Assembly (NCBI GenBank): GCA_035550515.1
Contig: DASZOZ010000010.1
Coordinates: 1 to 64,000, forward strand
Source: DATARH01 sp035550515
Lineage (GTDB): Bacteria; Pseudomonadota; Alphaproteobacteria; ATCC43930; CGMCC-115725
Reading direction: 5' to 3'
Length of the DNA stretch: 64,000 nt
The notes under the pieces: generated by a model
Told to the model about the DNA's origin: nothing
What the model saw: the letters and a program-made list of their open reading frames with translations, nothing else
Database searches by the model: none
In this document: in pieces, positions 59,403 through 64,000 of the stretch
How the letters are laid out: the number at the start of each line of letters is the position of its first letter
Position numbering within the stretch: position 1 is the first letter of the stretch
Position numbers and translations under genes: made by a program

Positions 59403-60863
59403 TTAGAATTTGTAGTAGAGGAAAGGCGGCGCGACGCTGCTCGTCATCCATTGGTAGACGATGGCGCCGAGCCCGACATTGTAAGCGACGACCTGCAGCC
59501 ATACCGGGGACTTCTCCAGCGTGTAGCCGTTGCGCACCAGGATGTCGCCGGCGACGATCGCCGCGATCAGGAACCAGTCGGCCCAGAAAGCGCTCACCAC
59601 CGGCAGTTCGAGCGGCGCGCCGTGATGGAACAGCCCGCCGGCCACCACGCCCCACAGATTGTCGAGCATGCCGAGCGAGAAGATGTCGCGGTAGAACAGC
59701 AGCGCGTCGTCGAGGTAGTCGGCCCGGAACAGCACCAGCACCAGCGCGAACAGGATGAAGGTGATCACCGCGCGGATGATGCGCACGGCCAGGGCGGGCA
59801 CGCCGAGCCGGGCATAGACGGCGTCGCGGTATTTCAGCGTGTAGAGCGAGGCGACGGCCAGCACGCCGAACGCAGAGCCGTAGATCGCGAACTGCCACCC
59901 CGCGCCGTGCCAGATGCCGAGGATGGTGAACGACAGCACCGTGGCCGCGACCATGCCGCGATGGCCGGCGCGCCGCCATTTGGCGCGCAGCGGCAGGAAC
60001 AGGTAGTCGCGCACCCAGAACGACAGCGACATGTGCCAGGTGCGCCAGAACTCGGGGATGCCCTGGCTCAGGAACGGCTGGCGGAAATTGGGCTGCACAT
60101 CGATGCCGAGCATGTTGGCGCAGCCGATCGCGATCAGCGAGTAGCCGGCGAAATCGGCGTAAAGGTCGAACGCGAAGAAGACGATCGCGACAAATTTTTC
60201 GAGCGGCAGCGCGCCTTCGGGGTCGCCGAACACGGCCGCGACCGGTGCCGCCAGCGTGTCGGCAAACAGCACCTTGAGTACCAGGCCGATAAAGATCAGC
60301 CGCAGCCCCGCCAAGGCGCGGTCGCTGGAAAACGGGCGGGCGAAGGTGAATTGCGGCAAGAGCCGGCCGCCGCGCTCGATCGGCCCCGCCGTGACCAGCG
60401 GGAAGAACGAGACGAACAGCCCGAGCCGCAGCGGGTTGGTCTCCGGCGCCGCGAGGTCGAGGTTGACGTCGATCAGATAGCCGACCGCGGCAAAGGTGAA
60501 AAACGACAGGCCGATCGGCAGCGCCAGCAACTCGACAAAATGCGGCGTGCCGAAGCCGATCGCCTGGCACAGAAAGGCCGAGTATTTGAAGACGACCAGC
60601 GGCGCCAGGATGCCGAGCAGCGCGGCGACGAAGGTGATCTGCCGGCGCCGGCCCTGGACGTGCGACGGCAAGGCCAAACCGCCGGCGTAGGTGACGGCGA
60701 TCACCGCCAGCAGCACGCCGAGATAGGCGCCGGACAGGTAGGCGTAGAAGCCGAGGCTGGCCGCGAGGAGCAGCACCAGCCGCGCCGTCCCGCCCGGCAG
60801 CAGGTAGAACAGGACGAACACCGCGGCGAAGAAGCCGATAAACGACGGATCACTCAGCGACAT
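59403..60863 (-). CDS. MBOAT-family O-acyltransferase (AlgI-like)
   Basis: Polytopic inner-membrane O-acyltransferase of 486 residues with about eleven helices. AlgI-type features include GLSFFTFAAVGYLIDV, FPLVTAGPIERGGRLLPQF, FFAFDLYADFAGYSLIAIG, NFRQPFLSQGIPEFWRTWH and the catalytic His in ILGIWHGAGW. AlgI relatives move acyl groups across the membrane onto alginate, peptidoglycan or other polymers. Here an ACP and an FkbH protein lie directly upstream and could supply the acyl donor. Confidence 0.93.
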   Translation of the reverse strand: MSLSDPSFIGFFAAVFVLFYLLPGGTARLVLLLAASLGFYAYLSGAYLGVLLAVIAVTYAGGLALPSHVQGRRRQITFVAALLGILAPLVVFKYSAFLCQAIGFGTPHFVELLALPIGLSFFTFAAVGYLIDVNLDLAAPETNPLRLGLFVSFFPLVTAGPIERGGRLLPQFTFARPFSSDRALAGLRLIFIGLVLKVLFADTLAAPVAAVFGDPEGALPLEKFVAIVFFAFDLYADFAGYSLIAIGCANMLGIDVQPNFRQPFLSQGIPEFWRTWHMSLSFWVRDYLFLPLRAKWRRAGHRGMVAATVLSFTILGIWHGAGWQFAIYGSAFGVLAVASLYTLKYRDAVYARLGVPALAVRIIRAVITFILFALVLVLFRADYLDDALLFYRDIFSLGMLDNLWGVVAGGLFHHGAPLELPVVSAFWADWFLIAAIVAGDILVRNGYTLEKSPVWLQVVAYNVGLGAIVYQWMTSSVAPPFLYYKF

Positions 60864-60905
60864 GGAAACTCTCGTCGGCTATGGCTTCTTCGGTCGGCGT
60901 CGGTG

Positions 60906-61136
60906 TCAGGCGTCGGCGACGCCCTTGGAGGTCAGCACCTTCTTGACGATCGCGACATTGCGCATCGACACGATCTCGGCGGTGGTGAGGCGCACGTCGA
61001 ACTCGTCTTCGATCGCCACCACCAGGTTCATCGCCGCCATGCTGTCCCATTGCGGGGTGTTGTCGGGCGAGGTGGCGTCGGTGATGGTGTCCGGCGACAG
61101 GCCGAGAACCTCGGAAAACACTTTGGCAACGCGCAT
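60906..61136 (-). CDS. Acyl carrier protein
   Basis: A 76-residue ACP with the phosphopantetheine Ser32 in QWDSMAAMNLVVAIEDEF. GGAG lies eight bases before the ATG at 61136. It sits between FkbH and MBOAT, separate from any fatty acid synthesis gene, so it is a dedicated carrier. It would be loaded by FkbH and probably deliver the acyl group to the MBOAT. Confidence 0.9.
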   Translation of the reverse strand: MRVAKVFSEVLGLSPDTITDATSPDNTPQWDSMAAMNLVVAIEDEFDVRLTTAEIVSMRNVAIVKKVLTSKGVADA

Positions 61137-61141
61137 GGTGG

Positions 61142-62968
61142 TCACTCCGCAGCAGCTTGAAGAAGGGTATCCGGCGCACCCAGCCGGGTGATGTGAGCCG
61201 GGATCGCCGGCGCGTTCGCCAAATCGAGGTGCCATTCCCGCTCGCCGATCTGGGTGAAGCCCTGGTCGGGCAGGAACCGCTTGCAGATCGCGTTCTTCGC
61301 GGTCGGGATGTACGAGCCGACAAACTCGACCGCCCCCTCGGCCCGGGCGTCTTCGGCGAGGGCGCCGATCAACGTCGTCTCGACGCCGCGGCCCAGCACC
61401 CGGCAACTCATCAGCACCGAATCGAGCGTCCAGCGCCGGCGGTCAGGCGACACCTCGGCGATGATCACGCCGGTCAGACCGTATTCGCCGAACTTGTCGG
61501 TGACGCGAAAGGCGTAGAGCCGCCAATCGTCCGACGCGGCCAGCGCGCGCACCTCGTCGAGCGTGCGGCGGATCGTCGTCAGGTTGTACTGGTTGGTCTT
61601 GTTGATGAGCTGGGTAACGCGGCCGAGATCCTCGGTCTTGGCGCGGAACAGATCGACCTTGAGGTCGAGCGCCTTGAGGAAGTCGGCGTGGTTGATCTGC
61701 GACCCCAGCACCTCGCGGTCGCGTTCGGCGCGCATCATGTCGGCGCGCTTGCGGTCCTCGTCGGTGACTTCGAGCTGGTCGAACAGGCTCAGCGCCTGCA
61801 TCGTCGCGACCATTTCGGCCGGGTCCGAGGGGACGAGGATGCTCGTCACCTCCGGCCGCGCCTCGCGCATGTAGCCGATCTCCATCGGGTTGTCGTCGAT
61901 GAAGACAAGGCTGTCGGTGCCGATATTGAGCGATTTGGCGATCGCCGGGATGCCCTCGGCCTTTGGCAGCCAGCCGATCTGCCAGGCCGACAGATGCTCG
62001 CGCTTGAGCACCATGCCGGTGTGCTTGTCGAAGACTTCCCAGACGTCGGCTTCGTTGTTCTTGCTGGCCAGCGCCAGGAACACGCCCTGCTGGCGCCAGC
62101 CCAGCACCAGCTTCTGGAAGTCGCGGAAGGCGGAGCCGGGGAACTCGTCGCCGATCTGGATGCCGTCGATGCCGTCTTCGCCGACGATGCCGCCCCATAG
62201 CGTGTTGTCGGCATCGAGCACGACGCATTTCTTCGCCGCCCGGCGCGAGGCCATGATCATGCGCGAGAGCTGACGCGCCAGCGTGTTGAGGAAGCCGTCG
62301 CTGAACGGCTGGCGATAGAGATACCAGTGACGCGAGTCATGCGTGGCGGCGATGCCGACCTGGCGCTGCACCGCGTCGAGATCGACGAGGTAGACACCGT
62401 CGGTGCGGCCGATCTCGTCGGTGAACTGGGCGGCGAGCGTGCGGTGGAAGCCGCCGAGCCCGCCGGCATTGTCGAGCGCCAGGATATTCGCCGCCGGTCC
62501 GGTCGGGTAGGGCGGCAGGCCGACGATGACCATGCCGCGGTAACCCGCGCGCAGCTGGCGGATCGCCCCGACCAGGGCGTCCAGCTTGTCGCGCGCCTGC
62601 TGCAAGGCGGTCGCATCGCCCCGGGTGAAGCCGGTGATCTCGTCGAGCATCAGGTCTTCCAGCCGCCACAGCAGCACGATCACGTCGGTCGGGCCGTGGA
62701 AGATGGTCTGCGGGTCGAGACAGGTCTGGAACAGCTGGTTGTACGGCCCGACCGCGAAGCTTGCGGACGTGCCCTCGGCGAGCAGCGCGGCGCCGACAAA
62801 CGGTACCAGCGTGTCGGTGGTAAAGCTCGCCGCCAGACCGACGCGCAGCGCCGGGGTTGCGGCGCCGCCCAGGGCGTCGGGGTTGGCGACATGCTCGCGC
62901 CACAGTTTCTTGGCCTCGATCGTCGCCGACCGGCTGGCGGCGGCAGCCGCGGTCATCGGGTCAGCCAT
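61142..62968 (-). CDS. FkbH-like protein (HAD-IIIC phosphatase plus GNAT-like domain)
   Basis: A 608-residue FkbH-type protein. An N-terminal SGNH-like region is followed by the HAD core with Asp252 in CVVLDADNTLWGGIVGEDG, ALASKNNEADVWEVF and SLVFIDDNPMEIGYM, and then a GNAT-like C-terminus (LYAFRVTDKFGEYGLTGVII). In known systems FkbH dephosphorylates 1,3-bisphosphoglycerate and loads glyceryl onto an ACP. The next gene, five bases on, is an ACP, which suits this chemistry. Other acyl donors are possible. It is the first gene of the operon. Confidence 0.92.
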   Translation of the reverse strand: MADPMTAAAAASRSATIEAKKLWREHVANPDALGGAATPALRVGLAASFTTDTLVPFVGAALLAEGTSASFAVGPYNQLFQTCLDPQTIFHGPTDVIVLLWRLEDLMLDEITGFTRGDATALQQARDKLDALVGAIRQLRAGYRGMVIVGLPPYPTGPAANILALDNAGGLGGFHRTLAAQFTDEIGRTDGVYLVDLDAVQRQVGIAATHDSRHWYLYRQPFSDGFLNTLARQLSRMIMASRRAAKKCVVLDADNTLWGGIVGEDGIDGIQIGDEFPGSAFRDFQKLVLGWRQQGVFLALASKNNEADVWEVFDKHTGMVLKREHLSAWQIGWLPKAEGIPAIAKSLNIGTDSLVFIDDNPMEIGYMREARPEVTSILVPSDPAEMVATMQALSLFDQLEVTDEDRKRADMMRAERDREVLGSQINHADFLKALDLKVDLFRAKTEDLGRVTQLINKTNQYNLTTIRRTLDEVRALAASDDWRLYAFRVTDKFGEYGLTGVIIAEVSPDRRRWTLDSVLMSCRVLGRGVETTLIGALAEDARAEGAVEFVGSYIPTAKNAICKRFLPDQGFTQIGEREWHLDLANAPAIPAHITRLGAPDTLLQAAAE

Positions 62969-63337
62969 CGACGACCCCGTTCGTCAGTACCATCAGCATC
63001 GTGATATCCCCTGTACCGGTGATTAAGCTTGCCTGGACGGCGCGCTCCCCTCATTCGATCGGTTGCGGTAATATTTCAGTATTGCGATACCTGGATTTTG
63101 CCGAAGCATGTCTTGTGTAATATTGTTGGTCCTCGAATCGGTAACAATTAAGCACCTACCGCTGGAACTTATCTGGGTAAAGTTCATCTAAAATTCGATG
63201 TTAATTAAAACTAAAGGATGTGCAGATGTCAACTTACGATAATGGTTAAAACGAGATGCCGCACCTTGGCGATAGTAAAAACAGCATCGCCGCGGCCATC
63301 GGTGGCTGCGGCAATGGTGAATACGCCGGGATTTCAG
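62969..63337. other. 369-base AT-rich intergenic region
   Basis: Holds the promoter of the FkbH operon and the 3' end of the kdp transcript. From about 63060 to 63290 the base composition falls well below the rest of the window (for example GATGTTAATTAAAACTAAAGG). No protein of credible length is present; a seven-codon frame at 63226 looks accidental. Confidence 0.6.
63275..63312 (-). terminator. Terminator of the kdp operon
   Basis: Imperfect inverted repeat GCCGCGGCCA / TGGCTGCGGC with a four-base loop. On the minus strand it is followed, after GATGCTG, by TTTTT. It lies 26 bases past the kdpC stop. Confidence 0.65.
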
Positions 63338-63943
63338 CTATTTGCTCGGCAGCGCGTCGAGCGCGAGGTTGAGTTTCAGGACATTGACGCGGGGTTCGCC
63401 GAGGACGCCGAGCATCCGGCCCTCGATATGCGCGTCGACCAGTTTTTCGACGGCCTCCTGCGACAAGCCGCGCGCCTTGGCCACGCGCGGCACCTGGAAC
63501 AACGCGCCGGCCGGAGTCACGTCGGGGTCGAGCCCGCTCGCCGAGGCGGTGACGAGGTCGACGGGAGGCGGCACGGCCGGGTTCTCGTCGTGCAGCTTCC
63601 GGGCGTCATCGGTCACCCGGTCGATCAGGGCTTTTGCGGTCGGCCCGAGGTTCGACCCGGCCGAATTGTCGGCCGCATAAGGCGCCGGCACGGTCTTGGA
63701 CGCGTCGTCGGGGTCGGTCGCGGTCGTCGCCGAAGGGCGGCCGTGGAAATATTTGTCGGCGGCGAAATTCTGTCCGATCAGTTCGGAGCCGACGATTTTG
63801 CCGTCGCGTTCGATAAGGCTGCCGTTCGCCTGGCGCGGGAACAGCAATTGGGCGATCCCGGTCACGCCGAGCGGATAGGCGAGGCCGGTAATGATCGTCA
63901 TCGTGACGATCATTACAAGGGCGGGGCGGATTTCTCTGAGCAT
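63338..63943 (-). CDS. kdpC: Potassium-transporting ATPase subunit KdpC
   Basis: Small subunit of the high-affinity K+ pump KdpFABC. The 201-residue protein has one membrane segment (LVMIVTMTIITGLAYPLG) and family motifs GSELIGQNF, YFHGRPSA, NLGPTAKALIDRV, VTASASGLDPDVTPAGALFQ and VNVLKLNLALD. It starts 19 bases after the kdpB stop. The rest of the operon continues beyond the window. Confidence 0.96.
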   Translation of the reverse strand: MLREIRPALVMIVTMTIITGLAYPLGVTGIAQLLFPRQANGSLIERDGKIVGSELIGQNFAADKYFHGRPSATTATDPDDASKTVPAPYAADNSAGSNLGPTAKALIDRVTDDARKLHDENPAVPPPVDLVTASASGLDPDVTPAGALFQVPRVAKARGLSQEAVEKLVDAHIEGRMLGVLGEPRVNVLKLNLALDALPSK

Positions 63944-63962
63944 GGTTCTCTCGCAGGGGGCG

Positions 63963-64000
63963 TCACGCCCAGCCGATGGCGGTGACGAACAGGTCGATCA
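63963..64000 (-). CDS. kdpB: Potassium-transporting ATPase subunit KdpB, C-terminal fragment
   Basis: Only the last 11 codons and the stop are visible (IDLFVTAIGWA), cut by the window edge. The identity rests on position directly before kdpC and on similarity to the hydrophobic end of KdpB. Confidence 0.7.
   Translation of the reverse strand, partial: IDLFVTAIGWA

Noticed and set aside
63226..63249. Seven-codon frame MSTYDNG behind an AAAGGA site, as a leader peptide
   Set aside because: It points away from the FkbH operon, is too short to judge and precedes only the kdpC antisense strand.

Overview
This window is GC-rich, densely coded alphaproteobacterial chromosome, most like a Rhodospirillales-type organism. 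The evidence is a full alphaproteobacterial Cpa/Tad pilus locus, the order murA - DUF2948 - hisG - hisD - UPF0262 - maf - RNase G - yacG, a short-form HisG, and three loci carrying the palindromic repeat GGCCGGGTCAAGCCCGGCC, whose accidental translation is the peptide MAGLDPAIH. No integrase, transposase, prophage, rRNA or CRISPR array is visible. Two tRNAs are present (Thr-GGT and Ser-GCT).

Layout. 1-2014: 3' part of alaS. 2187-14856: Tad (Flp) pilus locus with tadD, then cpaA-cpaB-cpaC-cpaD-cpaE-cpaF-tadB-tadC on the minus strand, tadE and a tadG-like vWA gene on the plus strand, and the flp pilin. 15024-15239: a 71-residue SelW/Rdx-like gene with an in-frame UGA in a CxxU motif, a strong Shine-Dalgarno and a bacterial-SECIS-like hairpin; ordinary ORF calling misses it. 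15367-30731: accessory metabolism and sensing: a two-subunit TPP decarboxylase, a hybrid histidine kinase, an alpha/beta hydrolase, a PRC-barrel protein, a TauD-like dioxygenase, an aldo/keto reductase, KDPG aldolase, a HEAAH-domain/SDR fusion, a 2-hydroxyacid dehydrogenase, rfbD-rfbA, a THI5-like receptor fused to an ATPase-like domain, a hydrolase, an XRE regulator and a small Cys-rich protein. 30739-36898: the murA/his/maf/rng/yacG operon, with many 4-base stop/start overlaps. 37089-41854: a large beta-helix/FG-GAP surface protein, a truncated gene, tRNA-Thr and small genes. 42090-52566: an aspartic protease, lipoproteins, a ketopantoate-reductase-like enzyme, a CVNH protein, a peptide-type solute-binding protein, an oxaloacetate-decarboxylase-like enzyme, proline iminopeptidase, a PagL-like lipid A deacylase, an SDR and an L,D-transpeptidase. 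52598-57721: methyltransferase, GT2 and membrane protein, PCD, a zincin, a UDG-like protein and tRNA-Ser. 57868-62968: a VOC protein, then FkbH - ACP - MBOAT - SGNH. 63338-64000: kdpC and the end of kdpB.

Envelope biology is the common thread: pilus assembly, lipid A and peptidoglycan remodelling, sugar-nucleotide and glycosyl transfer, and an apparent ACP-fed surface acylation system. The observations most worth checking are the candidate selenoprotein, the FkbH-ACP-MBOAT-SGNH cassette, the HEAAH-SDR fusion, the receptor/ATPase fusion, and a MurA in which the usual catalytic Cys is Asp, which predicts fosfomycin insensitivity. All calls rest on reading motifs and context; no database search was run.
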